From contig NZ_VFYP01000001.1 in assembly GCF_006443685.1 (NCBI RefSeq), positions 992,001 to 1,056,000 of the forward strand: a DNA stretch of 64,000 bases. Direction: 5' to 3'. Within the stretch, counting starts at the first letter, position 1; every line of letters starts with the position of its first letter. Made by a program: the position numbers and the translations under genes. The notes beneath the pieces were generated by a model. It saw nothing but the letters and a program-made list of their open reading frames with translations. It ran no database searches and was not told the origin of the DNA. The DNA comes from Rhizobium glycinendophyticum (lineage in GTDB: Bacteria > Pseudomonadota > Alphaproteobacteria > Rhizobiales > Rhizobiaceae). Below, in pieces: positions 27,202 to 36,847 of the stretch.

Positions 27202-30105
27202 CCGCTTCATCAGCGGAAACCGTTCCTTCAGGAGCCTTAGCACCGACTCCGAACCGAGCGGCGGGCCGAATAGGTAGCTCTGGCCGAATTCGCAGCCCAT
27301 CATCGCCAGGTCGGCGGCGTCCTGATCACTCTGGATGCCCTCGGCCACCACCTGCATGTCGAGCCCGCGCGCCATGGCGACGACGGAGCGCAGGAGAACG
27401 GCGCGCTTGTCGGACTGGTCGCAGACCAGCGCCTTGTCGAGCTTGATCGTGTCGAAGGGGAAGCGGGTCAGATAGGCGAGCGAGGAATAGCCGGTTCCGA
27501 AATCGTCGAGCGCCAGGCTGATGCCCGTGTCCTTCAGCTTCTGCAGCATCAGGCGCGCCTGTTCCGGATTCTCCATCACGACGCTCTCTGTCAGCTCCAG
27601 CTTGATCCGCTTCGGGTCACACTGGGTCTTGGTCAGCATGGCGCGCACGTCGTTGTAGATCTCGCTAGAGATCAGCTGCGCCGAGGACAGGTTGACCGAG
27701 ACGAACAGCGGCAGTTCGCCGGTCTGGCGCTCCCAGTCCATCAGGTCGGTCGAGGCGCGCTCCAGCGCGAACATCCCGAGCGGCTCGATCAGGTCGGACA
27801 TCTCCGCGATCGGAATGAATTCCGTCGGCGGAATATTGCCGCGCTTCGGATGATCCCAGCGCATCAGCGCCTCGAAGCCGGCGATCTCGCCGTTCGACAG
27901 CCGCACGATCGGCTGATAGGCCATCGACAGCTCCTTGCGCTCGATGGCGCGGCGCAGGTCCGTCTCCAGTTGCAAGCGGTCGGTGCTGACGGTGCGGAAG
28001 GCAGGGCGGAACGGCTCGACCCGGTTCCCCCCGGCACGTTTCGCCCGATACATCGCAAGCTCGGCATCCGCGAGCAGGCTCGTCGCACTTTCCTGCTGGT
28101 CCACCCAGGACACAAGTCCGATCGAAGCCGTCAGGCTGATCTCGCGATTGGCGAAGTTGAGCGGCACCATGATCGCCTTGGAGACGGCATCGGCAAAGTC
28201 CGCGATCTTGGCCGGATCCTTTTCCGACACCAGGATCAGGCCGAATTCGTCGCCGGAGAGGCGCGCCAGCGTATCCTGCGGCTTCAAGAGCCGGCGCAGG
28301 CGTCGTGTGATGGCAATCAGGATATTGTCGCCGGCGGCAATACCCAGCGCATCGTTGACCTGCTTGTAGCGGTCGATGTCGATCGCCAGCACCGTCGGCC
28401 GAACGCTTTCCGAGGTCGAGGCGAGAGACAGGATCGCCTGCAACCGGTCGAGGAAGACCTCGCGGTTCGGCAGGCCCGTCAGGTTGTCGTGCATGGCATC
28501 GACCAGAAGCCGGTCGATCGAGTTCTTCTGCTCGGTGACATCGATAATGGTGCCGACGCAGCGGATGACTTCGCCATTCGATCCGAGGACCGGTCGCGCC
28601 CGGATCTTCAGCCAGTGGAAATGCCCGTCTTCAGCGCGGATACGGAACTCATGGCTAAGCCGCCCCTTGCGATGCTCCAGCAGCACGTCGAGCGTCGCAC
28701 GAAAACGGTCGCGGTCGTCGGGATGCAGGCGCGGCAGCCAGTTGCGGGCCGGCCCATGCATGGTGCCGGGTGACAGGCCGAGACGCACGGAAACGTCCGG
28801 GCTGGTGACGACGCGGTCGCGCGCCACGTCCCAGTCCCACACGGTGTCGCCCGAGCCGGTGAGCGCCAGCGACTGACGCTCGAGATCGGAGAACAGCCCC
28901 TGCTGATAGGCGCCGCCGGCAAAGGCGTGCTGCATGACCGTAAAGCCGATTAGCAGAACGATGAGCACCAGCCCGCCGCCGAGCGCCGGCTGGATGATGT
29001 CGTTCGAGAGCTGTCCAGTCACGGTCATCCAGCCGCCGAACAGCCAGACCAGAATCAACACCCAGGTCGGCACCAGAAGAACGGCGCGGTCGTAGCGGTT
29101 GAAGCCGAGATAGATGATCAGGCCAATGCCAACGACGCCGGTCAGCGCGAAGGACATACGCGCGATCCCGGCGGCAATCGAGGGATCGACGATCGCAACA
29201 CCGAACAGTGCGGCGAGACCCAGCACCCAGGCAAGGGTCGCATAGCCGAGATGCACATGCCAGCGGTTGAGGTTGAGATAGGTGAAAAGGAAGATGACGA
29301 GCGACGAGGCGAGCGCCACCTCGGCCCCGGCACGCCATATTCGCACGTCGGAAGAAGTGATCGAGATCAGCTTTTCGAGGAAACCGAAGTCGACGCAGAT
29401 ATAGGCAAGGACCGCCCAGGCAAGTGCGGCTGCCGCCGGCAGCATGGATGTGCCCTTGACGACGAAGAGGATGGTCAGGAATACGGCGAGCAGGCCTGCG
29501 ATGCCGAGCACGATGCCGCGATAGAGCGTGAACGCGTTGACCGTGTCTTTGTACACATCCGGTTCCCACAGATAGATCTGCGGCAGGTTGGGCGAGGCGA
29601 GTTCCGCGACGAAGGTAATGACGGTGCCGGGGTTCAATGTGATGCGGAAAACGTCAGCATCGGCGCTCGGCACGCGGTCGAGCGCAAAGCCTTCCGAGGG
29701 CGTGATCGCCATGATGCGCTGAGAGCCGAGGTCGGGCCAGAACATCTTCGACCCCGAAAGCCGGAAATGCGGTGCGACGATCACCCTTTCCAGTTGCTCT
29801 TCCGAGACATTGGCGAGCGCGAACACGGCCCAGTCGCCCTGATGGTCCTCCGAGTCCGAACGCACCTCGATGCGCCGGCGGATCCCATCGGCGCCGGCGG
29901 CGGTGGAAACCTGGAAGGCCGCACCCTGGTTGGTATAGATTTCGGTGGTCGCGGTCAGATCAAGCGCCGTATCGTCGCGCGCGATCTTCACCGGCTCGAC
30001 CGCTAAGGCCGGTGCTGCATAACCGAAGCAAAGGGCCGATAGCATGGCCAGCACGAGGAGCAACAGGCGCTGGGCCGCGCGCGGGGCGATCTGGGTCTCA
30101 GTCAT
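27196..30105 (-). CDS. Membrane-bound 7TM-PAS-GGDEF-EAL cyclic di-GMP protein
   Basis: A 969-residue inner-membrane protein. A signal segment (to about 35) is followed by a periplasmic domain (about 36-185), then seven TM helices (about 190-405), together a 7TMR-DISM-like sensor. A PAS/PAC region (about 425-535), a GGDEF domain (about 545-700) and an EAL domain (about 715-965) follow. The cyclase site reads SGDEF (LARLSGDEFGLIL) instead of GGDEF, so cyclase activity is uncertain. The EAL site is intact (FEALMRWDHP, LDDFGTGYSSL), which suggests a phosphodiesterase. The ATG at 30105 overlaps the GNAT stop codon (ATGA). Confidence 0.92.
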   Translation of the reverse strand: MTETQIAPRAAQRLLLLVLAMLSALCFGYAAPALAVEPVKIARDDTALDLTATTEIYTNQGAAFQVSTAAGADGIRRRIEVRSDSEDHQGDWAVFALANVSEEQLERVIVAPHFRLSGSKMFWPDLGSQRIMAITPSEGFALDRVPSADADVFRITLNPGTVITFVAELASPNLPQIYLWEPDVYKDTVNAFTLYRGIVLGIAGLLAVFLTILFVVKGTSMLPAAAALAWAVLAYICVDFGFLEKLISITSSDVRIWRAGAEVALASSLVIFLFTYLNLNRWHVHLGYATLAWVLGLAALFGVAIVDPSIAAGIARMSFALTGVVGIGLIIYLGFNRYDRAVLLVPTWVLILVWLFGGWMTVTGQLSNDIIQPALGGGLVLIVLLIGFTVMQHAFAGGAYQQGLFSDLERQSLALTGSGDTVWDWDVARDRVVTSPDVSVRLGLSPGTMHGPARNWLPRLHPDDRDRFRATLDVLLEHRKGRLSHEFRIRAEDGHFHWLKIRARPVLGSNGEVIRCVGTIIDVTEQKNSIDRLLVDAMHDNLTGLPNREVFLDRLQAILSLASTSESVRPTVLAIDIDRYKQVNDALGIAAGDNILIAITRRLRRLLKPQDTLARLSGDEFGLILVSEKDPAKIADFADAVSKAIMVPLNFANREISLTASIGLVSWVDQQESATSLLADAELAMYRAKRAGGNRVEPFRPAFRTVSTDRLQLETDLRRAIERKELSMAYQPIVRLSNGEIAGFEALMRWDHPKRGNIPPTEFIPIAEMSDLIEPLGMFALERASTDLMDWERQTGELPLFVSVNLSSAQLISSEIYNDVRAMLTKTQCDPKRIKLELTESVVMENPEQARLMLQKLKDTGISLALDDFGTGYSSLAYLTRFPFDTIKLDKALVCDQSDKRAVLLRSVVAMARGLDMQVVAEGIQSDQDAADLAMMGCEFGQSYLFGPPLGSESVLRLLKERFPLMKRA

Positions 30106-30713
30106 GAACCTGCTTTGCCGTTCCGTCCCCTTGCCGGGGCGATCTTCGAAAACAGCACGTGATCGCGCCACTCTCCGTTGATTTTCAGATATTCGCGCAA
30201 AAGACCTTCTCGCTCAAATCCCGCCTTTTCCAGCAGGTTTACGCTGTTGACGTTGTCGGGAATACAGGCTGCCTCGATGCGGTGCAACTCGAGCGGCCCG
30301 AAGATGTAGGGAATAGCCAGTTGAAGTGCGGCAAACATATGGCCCTTGCCCGCATGTTTTTCGCCCATCCAGTATCCAATCATGCAAGCCTGCGATGCGC
30401 CCCGTCGGATCAGGCCGATGGTGAGGCCGCCGAGCAGGTCCCCGCTTTCGCGTTCGAAGAGGAAGAACGGCACGGCCATGCCCGAATGATATTCCTGCTC
30501 GTTGCGCAGCACGCGTTGCCGGAAGGCCCGCTCGGTCAGTTCGTCGGCCCGCCACGTCGGCTCCCAGGGCTGCAGGAAGGCGCGGCTGTCGCGTCTGAGC
30601 GCATGCCAGGGCTCGAAATCGCGGTAGCGGGCGAGGCGCAGCAGGTGGCGGTCGCTGACGAGTTCCGGTAGCTCCGCCTGTCGCGACAGAAACCGAAAGA
30701 CCGAGCGCGTCAT
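30102..30713 (-). CDS. GNAT family acetyltransferase (RimJ type)
   Basis: A 203-residue acetyl-CoA-dependent N-acetyltransferase similar to RimJ/RimL, with GYWMGEKHAGKGHMFAALQL as the acetyl-CoA pyrophosphate loop and IPDNVNSVNLLEKAGF as the C-terminal motif B. RimJ-type enzymes acetylate N-termini of ribosomal or other proteins. The ATG at 30713 gives the family start (TRSVFRFL). Its stop overlaps the start of the GGDEF-EAL gene, so the two are co-translated. Confidence 0.92.
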   Translation of the reverse strand: MTRSVFRFLSRQAELPELVSDRHLLRLARYRDFEPWHALRRDSRAFLQPWEPTWRADELTERAFRQRVLRNEQEYHSGMAVPFFLFERESGDLLGGLTIGLIRRGASQACMIGYWMGEKHAGKGHMFAALQLAIPYIFGPLELHRIEAACIPDNVNSVNLLEKAGFEREGLLREYLKINGEWRDHVLFSKIAPARGRNGKAGS

Positions 30714-30774
30714 CCTGGAACCCCCAGAGAGATCCGGCGACATCCCCGCCGGATGATTTCATGTGTGGTCGCGT

Positions 30775-32073
30775 TCAGCCGGCAGCCTTGCGGGCACCTT
30801 TCGGCTGGGTGCTGAGCGCCCCGGCGATCTCGTCGAGCGAAACCAGCTTCTCGACCGGTCCGATGGCAGAGAGCGTCGGCGCCGTGTCGAAGAACAGGCG
30901 TCCGGCGAGGTCGGTCAGCCGCTGGGTCGTGATGCCGGCTAGCCGCTCCATCATTTCCTGGTTCGGAATGGTGCGGCCATACAGCATCATCTGCCGGGCG
31001 ATCTGGCCGGCGCGGGCGGCGGGGCTTTCCTGGCCCATCAGAAGCTGCGCCCGGATCTGTGCCCGCGAGCGCTCGATTTCCTGTTCGTCGATATGCTGCG
31101 ACGCCTTGCGCAATTCATCGATGATGACGGGCACCAGTTCCGGCAGGTTGTCTCCGCCGGTTGCGGCATGAATGCCGAAGATGCCGGTATCGGAAAAGCC
31201 CCAGTGGAAGGCATAGACCGAGTAGCAGAGGCCGCGAATTTCGCGAACTTCCTGGAACAGGCGCGACGACATGCCGCCGCCGAGGATATTGGCCAGGATC
31301 TGCGAACAGTAGAAGTCGCGCATGTGGTAGGCCTTACCCTCGAAACCGAGCAGGACCTGCGTGTCCATCAGGTCGCGCTCTTCGCGGGCTTCGCCGCCCG
31401 TATAGCGGGCGACGTCCATCACGGGTGCGGCAGAAGGCTGGGTCGGAAGCGAGGCAAAGCGCTCTTCGACCTGTTTGACAAAGGCGTCGTGATCGACGGC
31501 GCCGGCCGCAACCACGAACATCCGGTCGGTGGTGTAATTGCGCGAGAGATAGGCGCGGATCTGATCGCTGGAGAAGGATTGCACCGTCTCCGGCGTGCCA
31601 AGAATGCTGCGGCCGATCGTCTGGTCCTGGAAAGCGCGCTCGGAAAACCGGTCGAAGACGACGTCGTCAGGCGTGTCGTCGGCAGCGCCGATCTCCTGCA
31701 GAATGACGTGTTTTTCCCGCTCGAGCTCTTCCTCGTCGAACACCGAGTCCGTCAGGATGTCGGCGAGAATGTCGACGGCCAGCGGCACGTTGTCCTTCAG
31801 CACGCGGGCATAATAGGAGGTCGTTTCGGTCGAGGTGGCGGCATTGAGTTCACCCCCGACATTCTCGATCTCCTCGGCGATCTGGCGGGCGCTGCGGCGC
31901 TGCGTCCCCTTGAAAGCCATGTGTTCCAGGAGATGGGCAATCCCATGCTCCGCTTCCGTCTCGTTGCGCGACCCGGACTTGATCCAGGTTCCGAGCGCCA
32001 CGCTTTCCAGATGCGGCATGGTCTCCGTTACGACCGTCAAACCCGAGGCGAGCCGGGTGCACTCAACATTCAT
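30775..32073 (-). CDS. M16 family zinc peptidase (processing-peptidase-like)
   Basis: A 432-residue protein related to mitochondrial processing peptidase beta. The inverted zinc motif HLLEHMAFKGT (H-x2-E-H) with the downstream Glu is intact, so it should be catalytic. The Gly-rich GGGMSSRLFQEVREIRGLCY substrate loop is also present. It lies 20 bases downstream of thrC, the usual rhizobial arrangement. The function in bacteria is probably peptide degradation. Confidence 0.95.
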   Translation of the reverse strand: MNVECTRLASGLTVVTETMPHLESVALGTWIKSGSRNETEAEHGIAHLLEHMAFKGTQRRSARQIAEEIENVGGELNAATSTETTSYYARVLKDNVPLAVDILADILTDSVFDEEELEREKHVILQEIGAADDTPDDVVFDRFSERAFQDQTIGRSILGTPETVQSFSSDQIRAYLSRNYTTDRMFVVAAGAVDHDAFVKQVEERFASLPTQPSAAPVMDVARYTGGEAREERDLMDTQVLLGFEGKAYHMRDFYCSQILANILGGGMSSRLFQEVREIRGLCYSVYAFHWGFSDTGIFGIHAATGGDNLPELVPVIIDELRKASQHIDEQEIERSRAQIRAQLLMGQESPAARAGQIARQMMLYGRTIPNQEMMERLAGITTQRLTDLAGRLFFDTAPTLSAIGPVEKLVSLDEIAGALSTQPKGARKAAG

Positions 32074-32093
32074 GGTCCGTCTTTCTGCGCTTC

Positions 32094-33491
32094 TCAACTG
32101 TCCGCACGGGCATGTGTGCCGACAAAGCTTTCGACGGCCTTAAGTTCCGCGGGCAGGATTTCGAAGCGCTCCTCCCTGTCCATCAGATCAGCAAGCCATG
32201 TCGGAAGCGCGGGGTCAATACCGCAGGCCGATTTTACTGCTGCCGGGAATTTCGCCGGATGGGCGGTAGCCAGCACCACCATCGGGCTCTGCGGCTTCTC
32301 GAATTTCTTCGCGACATGCACGCCGACGGCCGTGTGGGGATCGAGCAGATAGCCGGTATCGGCGAGCACCGCCTTGATGGTCTTTGCGACTTCCTTCTGC
32401 GTTGCACGGCCGGCGCGGAATTCCTTGCGGATCGCCTTCAGCGCCTCCGGCTGGATCTCGAACGAACCCGACTGCTTCAAGCCTTCCATCGCGGAGCGGA
32501 TGGAACTGGCGTCACGGCCATAGGATTCGAACAACAGCCGTTCGAAATTCGACGAGATCTGGATGTCCATGGATGGCGAGGTCGTCGCCATGACGCCCTT
32601 CATCTCGTAGCGGCCGGTCTTCATCGTGCGCGCCAGGATGTCGTTGTCATTGGTGGCGATCACCAGCTTGTCGATCGGCAGGCCCATCTTCTTGGCGACG
32701 TAACCGGCGAAGATGTCACCGAAATTGCCGGTCGGCACCGTGAACGAGACCTTTCGGTCTGGCGCGCCGAGGGCGACGGCAGACGTGAAGTAATAGACCA
32801 CCTGCGCCATGATGCGCGCCCAGTTGATCGAGTTGACGCCCGAAAGCTTCACCCGGTCGCGGAAGGCAACATCGTTGAACATCGCCTTCACCAGGTTCTG
32901 GCAATCGTCGAAATTGCCCTCGACGGCGATGGCGTGAACATTCGCCTCTTTGCAAGAGGTCATCTGGCGCTGCTGCACCGGTGAGACCTTGCCATGCGGG
33001 AAGAGAATGAAGATGTCGGTGCGCGCACGTCCTGCAAAGGCGCCGATGGCTGCACCCCCGGTGTCGCCCGAGGTCGCGCCGACGATGGTCGCCCGTTCGC
33101 CACGCTTTTCCAGCACATGGTCCATCAGACGCGCGAGCAACTGCATCGCCACGTCCTTGAAGGCGAGCGTCGTGCCGTGGAAGAGCTCGAGCACGAAGGA
33201 GTTCGGCCCTGTCTGTACCAGCGGTGCGACGGCCGGATGCTTGAAGGTCGCATAGGCCTCGTCGATCATCGCGCGGAAGGTGTCGGGTTCGATCTCGCCA
33301 TTGGTGAACGGCAGCAGCACCTCGTAGGCCACGTCCTGGTAGCTCTTGCCGCGCAAGCCCCGGATCGCCTTTTTCGACATCTGCGGCCATTCGCGCGGCA
33401 CATAGAGGCCGCCGTCGCGGGCAAGCCCGGCGAGAAGCGCGTCACAAAAGCCGAGGCTCGGGGCCTCTCCGCGGGTCGAGATATATTCCAC
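32094..33491 (-). CDS. thrC: Threonine synthase
   Basis: A 465-residue PLP enzyme that turns O-phosphohomoserine into threonine. The PLP lysine is in TTLAFKDVAMQLL and the phosphate-binding glycines are in ATSGDTGGAAIGAF. No good ATG exists; a GTG at 33491 with AAGGA about ten bases upstream starts the conserved EYISTRGEAPSLGF. Frames opening further upstream lack support. It forms an operon with the M16 peptidase gene. Confidence 0.95.
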   Translation of the reverse strand: MEYISTRGEAPSLGFCDALLAGLARDGGLYVPREWPQMSKKAIRGLRGKSYQDVAYEVLLPFTNGEIEPDTFRAMIDEAYATFKHPAVAPLVQTGPNSFVLELFHGTTLAFKDVAMQLLARLMDHVLEKRGERATIVGATSGDTGGAAIGAFAGRARTDIFILFPHGKVSPVQQRQMTSCKEANVHAIAVEGNFDDCQNLVKAMFNDVAFRDRVKLSGVNSINWARIMAQVVYYFTSAVALGAPDRKVSFTVPTGNFGDIFAGYVAKKMGLPIDKLVIATNDNDILARTMKTGRYEMKGVMATTSPSMDIQISSNFERLLFESYGRDASSIRSAMEGLKQSGSFEIQPEALKAIRKEFRAGRATQKEVAKTIKAVLADTGYLLDPHTAVGVHVAKKFEKPQSPMVVLATAHPAKFPAAVKSACGIDPALPTWLADLMDREERFEILPAELKAVESFVGTHARADS

Positions 33492-33804
33492 GATGCTTAT
33501 CCTTGGATACGAGTTGTCCGGAGCGATGACGTCCGCAAACCTATGGCGTTTTCGATAAAGAGGTTTGCCATTTTGCGCCAGAGCGGAGGTGTGAATTTCG
33601 CAAGCCCGGCAGTGCCGGCCACAAGGTGGCCCGGCGGCGGCGAGACGGGTTTGTGCAGGCAGATCGAAAATTGACTCAAATTGCCGGCTACCCAATCGAT
33701 TTTTGTCGTGGCCGCTGGTATAGACCATCCGCAAGGGCGCTGAAAAGCCTCAAGTTTGACTGGTTCCCGGCTTTTTCGGCCGTGCATGCGGAAGGTGAAA
33801 TCTC
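33492..33804. other. Divergent intergenic region thrC / lipoprotein
   Basis: This 313-bp spacer carries promoters for thrC on one side and the lipoprotein gene on the other. A TTGACT at 33671-33676 and a TATAGA near 33719 are promoter-like but are not correctly spaced with one another. No hairpin with a T-run, RNA gene or convincing small ORF was seen. Confidence 0.5.
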
Positions 33805-34389
33805 GTGTCTGTAAACGTGTCGCGTGGTGTCTTGGTCGTTTCGCTGATGATGGCGCTCGGTGGCTGCAATGCCGGCAGCATGGGGTCTAGCCTCGGCCTC
33901 TCCTCGCCGGAAACCGCAGCACAGCCCGCCGCCCAACCGCAAATGCAGATCGCTGAAAACGGATCTGTGCAGCCGGTGGTTCAAGGCTTTTGCCCGCAGA
34001 TCGCTATGCGTGACGGCACCGCTTTCTACCGCACCTATGCCAAGGCAAAGAGCGAGGATCCGAAGGATGTCGTCTTCCAGGTCTCGCTTGCCGATACGAC
34101 GCGCTCCTGCTCCCGTACCGACACCACGCTCACCATCAACGCGCTGGTCCAGGGGCGGACGATTTCCGGACCGCAGGGCAAGGCCGGGTCGCTCAACGTG
34201 CCGATCCGCATCACGGTCATCGACGGCGATCAGGAAGTCTATTCCGAAGTCGAGCAGTATTCTGTCTCGCTTGCCGACGTGAACCAGCCGACCCAATTCG
34301 TCTACAGCCGCCAGGTTACCGTCCCCGGCAATGTGTCCAACCTGACCCGCGTCTATATCGGCTTCGATACGGCCAAAAAGAAAAAGTAA
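33805..34389 (+). CDS. Conserved lipoprotein of unknown function
   Basis: A 194-residue protein with a lipoprotein signal: a hydrophobic stretch ending in the lipobox LGGC near residue 23, so the mature protein is anchored by a lipidated Cys. A low-complexity Ala/Gln/Pro linker follows, then a soluble domain beginning FCPQIAMRDGTAFYRTYAK and rich in beta-strand patterns. The C-terminus ends in KKKK. A GTG start at 33805 is used. I do not know the domain; it is probably conserved among rhizobia. Confidence 0.75.
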   Translation: MSVNVSRGVLVVSLMMALGGCNAGSMGSSLGLSSPETAAQPAAQPQMQIAENGSVQPVVQGFCPQIAMRDGTAFYRTYAKAKSEDPKDVVFQVSLADTTRSCSRTDTTLTINALVQGRTISGPQGKAGSLNVPIRITVIDGDQEVYSEVEQYSVSLADVNQPTQFVYSRQVTVPGNVSNLTRVYIGFDTAKKKK

Positions 34390-34485
34390 CTTCCCCGATC
34401 TATACTGTGCTGACGCGCGGCGGCGAGTAAGCTGTCGCGCACACGCATGGCCGTCGGTTGACCCGGTGGTGGGGGAGCAGAGGCG

Positions 34486-35406
34486 TTGAAGGTTAGCATC
34501 ATCAGGAACCCGGTCGCCGGTGGCGGCAAGCATGGCAAGGCTTGGCATGCCGCGCATGGTGCTTTCGTCGCACAATTTCCTGGCCTTGAAGTGCATGAAA
34601 GCCGCTCCAGCGGCGATGCCATCCGTCTGGCGCGGGCAGAGGCAGAGCGCGGATGCGAGCTGATCATCGTCGCCGGCGGTGACGGCACCATCAGCGATGT
34701 CGTCCATGGCGTTCTGACCTCCGGCCGGCCGGACACGCCGCTTGCCTTTTTGCCGATCGGCACCGGCTGCGATTTCGTTCGCAATTTCGCCCTCCCAAAG
34801 GATCCGGCTGAAATCGCCCGCCGCATCGCCGCAGCCGCCCCCCGCAAGATGGATGCCGGATTGCTTTTGGCGCGCGATGCCGAGGGACGCGAGCAGCGCC
34901 GCTACTTTGCCAACATCGCAAGCGTTGGCATTTCCGGCGAGATCGTCGATGCGGTCAATGCCCCCGGACGGCGCAAGATCCTGGGCGGCCCTCTGCGTTT
35001 CCTCGTCTTCTCGGTCCTCGCCATCCTGAGATACCGTCCTTATGCCTTTGACATTCTGGTCGACGGTATGCGGGTGCATGAAGGGCGCCTGGCGATCGCG
35101 GCCATCGCCAACGGCGCCTGGTTCGGCGGTGGCATGCATGTTACCCCGCAGGCCGATTTGGCGGATGGCTTCTTCGACATCGCCGTGATGCGCGAGGAAA
35201 CGGTGATTGGCCTGCTCGGTTTACTGAAGAGCCTCTATTCCGCCGGTCATCTCGGCCATCCGCTTCTCAGCTTTCACCGCGGGCGGCGCATCGAGCTCCG
35301 GCCGCAGGATCCGAACCGCTTCCCGGTCGAAGTCGATGGCGAAAGCCCCATTCGCGGCGGTTTCGTCGCAGAAATCGTGCCCGGCGCCCTCACGATCCGG
35401 ACCTGA
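34486..35406 (+). CDS. Diacylglycerol/sphingosine kinase-like lipid kinase
   Basis: A 306-residue protein of the DAGK catalytic family (YegS/LCB5). The nucleotide-binding motif GGDGTISDVVHG is at about residues 65-76, and FLPIGTGCDFVRNF follows. These enzymes phosphorylate lipid diols or diacylglycerol at the membrane. A TTG at 34486 with GGGGGAG upstream serves as start, since the conserved N-terminus (KVSIIRNPVAGGGKHGK) begins immediately after it. Confidence 0.9.
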   Translation: MKVSIIRNPVAGGGKHGKAWHAAHGAFVAQFPGLEVHESRSSGDAIRLARAEAERGCELIIVAGGDGTISDVVHGVLTSGRPDTPLAFLPIGTGCDFVRNFALPKDPAEIARRIAAAAPRKMDAGLLLARDAEGREQRRYFANIASVGISGEIVDAVNAPGRRKILGGPLRFLVFSVLAILRYRPYAFDILVDGMRVHEGRLAIAAIANGAWFGGGMHVTPQADLADGFFDIAVMREETVIGLLGLLKSLYSAGHLGHPLLSFHRGRRIELRPQDPNRFPVEVDGESPIRGGFVAEIVPGALTIRT

Positions 35407-35424
35407 GCGTTTCCGAAGATTGGC

Positions 35425-36114
35425 TCAGAACGCGCCTTCCCACTCTTCCATGGCGGCAATCACGCCCGGCAGATCGCTCATCCGCGCGATCACCGTTTCA
35501 GCACCCGCATCCGTCAGCTTGTCGGCATGCGACGGATAGGTGTGCGACGCCCCGGTAAAGCCGATCACCCGCATGCCGGCCTCGCGCGCGGCATGCACGC
35601 CATGCACGGAATCCTCGACCACCACACAGCGCGAGGGGCTGACGTTGAACTGCTTGGCGCCATGCAGGAAAATATCGGGCTTTGGCTTCACGCGATCGGC
35701 GCCCAGATCCTTGGCCGAATAGATATGCGGGGCAAAATGCTCCTTCAGCCCCACCTTGCTGAGCATCATGTCCAGCCGGTGCGAAGATGAATTCGAGCAG
35801 ATGCAGCGCGGCCCCTTGATCCGCGACAGGGCGAACTGGATACCGTCTATCGCCTTGACCTCGCGGGCCAGCCGCTGGTCCAGAAGTTGTTCGGACTTGT
35901 CGATCAGGCTGGCCGACAGCGGAATATCGACTTCCTTCTCGATCGACAGGAGAATGTTCTTCCAGGTCATGCCGGCAAAGCGCTCGCCCATTTCCTCGAC
36001 CGAGATCGGATAACCCGCCTCCGTCAGAAGCTTCGATTCCACCTTGGCGGCAATGATCTCGGAATCGACGAGAACGCCGTCGCAATCGAAAAGGGTAAGC
36101 TCGAAACTGCTCAT
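35425..36114 (-). CDS. HAD-IA phosphatase (phosphoglycolate phosphatase-like)
   Basis: A 229-residue haloacid-dehalogenase-fold hydrolase. Motif I is LFDCDGVLVDSE with nucleophile and acid/base Asp, motif II is CSNSSS, motif III a Lys in RVKPKPDIF and motif IV CVVVEDSVHGVHAA. A four-helix cap lies between motifs I and II. The substrate is a small sugar or organic phosphate, not identifiable from sequence. It converges with the lipid kinase gene 18 bases away. Confidence 0.92.
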   Translation of the reverse strand: MSSFELTLFDCDGVLVDSEIIAAKVESKLLTEAGYPISVEEMGERFAGMTWKNILLSIEKEVDIPLSASLIDKSEQLLDQRLAREVKAIDGIQFALSRIKGPRCICSNSSSHRLDMMLSKVGLKEHFAPHIYSAKDLGADRVKPKPDIFLHGAKQFNVSPSRCVVVEDSVHGVHAAREAGMRVIGFTGASHTYPSHADKLTDAGAETVIARMSDLPGVIAAMEEWEGAF

Positions 36115-36256
36115 GGGATGATCCGTGGTGGCGGTGAGGGATGGCCGCTCCCTACACGATCGGGACGCGGAGAACAATCACGCTGGCTGCAGGGCTGGTG
36201 TGCTGTGGTCAATCAGGGCCAGCAATTGCTCTCTGACCGGAATCTCAAGGGAGACT

Positions 36257-36847
36257 CTAGCCGCCCGCCAGTGCTAGAAGCCTTGCCTCGAGCGAATGCG
36301 GATAACGCTTCAAGCCGTCGGCCTTCTCGAGCACATCTGCCAGCCATACACCGTCGGCCGCCAGCCGCACGACGGTAAAGATCGGGTCCCCATCGGTATC
36401 GTGATGCCGCGCCTGGCGTGCGTCCAGCCACCCGGACCATAGGGCCTTCAAGGCCGGTTCAGAGACGATCGACACCGCAAGTGCTGCCCAGAGGCTCTGC
36501 GCCCCGAGGGGCCGGTTGGCGAAACAGGCCCGTACATAGGCGCGGGTGAAGCGCCCTTCGGCGTTTGCATCCGTTGCCATCGAGCGATCGATTTCCTGGT
36601 CGAGTTGGTCGAGCAGATCGGCAAAGACGGCCGCTAGCAGCGCCTGCTTGCTGTCGAAGTGATGCAGCAGCCCGCCCTTGGTCACTCCCGCCCGTGTCGC
36701 CACTGCCTGGATGGTGATGGCGGCAGCCCCTTCTTCGGCGGCGATCCGGGCAGCGCAGTCGAGCAGCGCCCGGCGCACCTGTTCCGGCTGTTTCTTGCGG
36801 TGATGGGCCGACAAAGGCGGTTCGGAAGGGGAGGCGGCCCGGACCAT
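36257..36847 (-). CDS. TetR family repressor
   Basis: A 196-residue regulator with an N-terminal HTH (AAAITIQAVATRAGVTKGGL, LLHHFDSKQALLAAV) and a ligand-binding C-terminal domain. The ATG at 36847 overlaps the stop of the upstream SMR gene (TGATG), so repressor and pump form one unit. A palindrome upstream of the SMR gene is the likely operator, giving feedback control by the pump substrate. Confidence 0.92.
   Translation of the reverse strand: MVRAASPSEPPLSAHHRKKQPEQVRRALLDCAARIAAEEGAAAITIQAVATRAGVTKGGLLHHFDSKQALLAAVFADLLDQLDQEIDRSMATDANAEGRFTRAYVRACFANRPLGAQSLWAALAVSIVSEPALKALWSGWLDARQARHHDTDGDPIFTVVRLAADGVWLADVLEKADGLKRYPHSLEARLLALAGG

Noticed and set aside
33688-35139. 483-codon antisense frame over the lipoprotein and lipid kinase genes
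   Set aside because: Spans two real genes and their spacer; arises from codon bias of the other strand.
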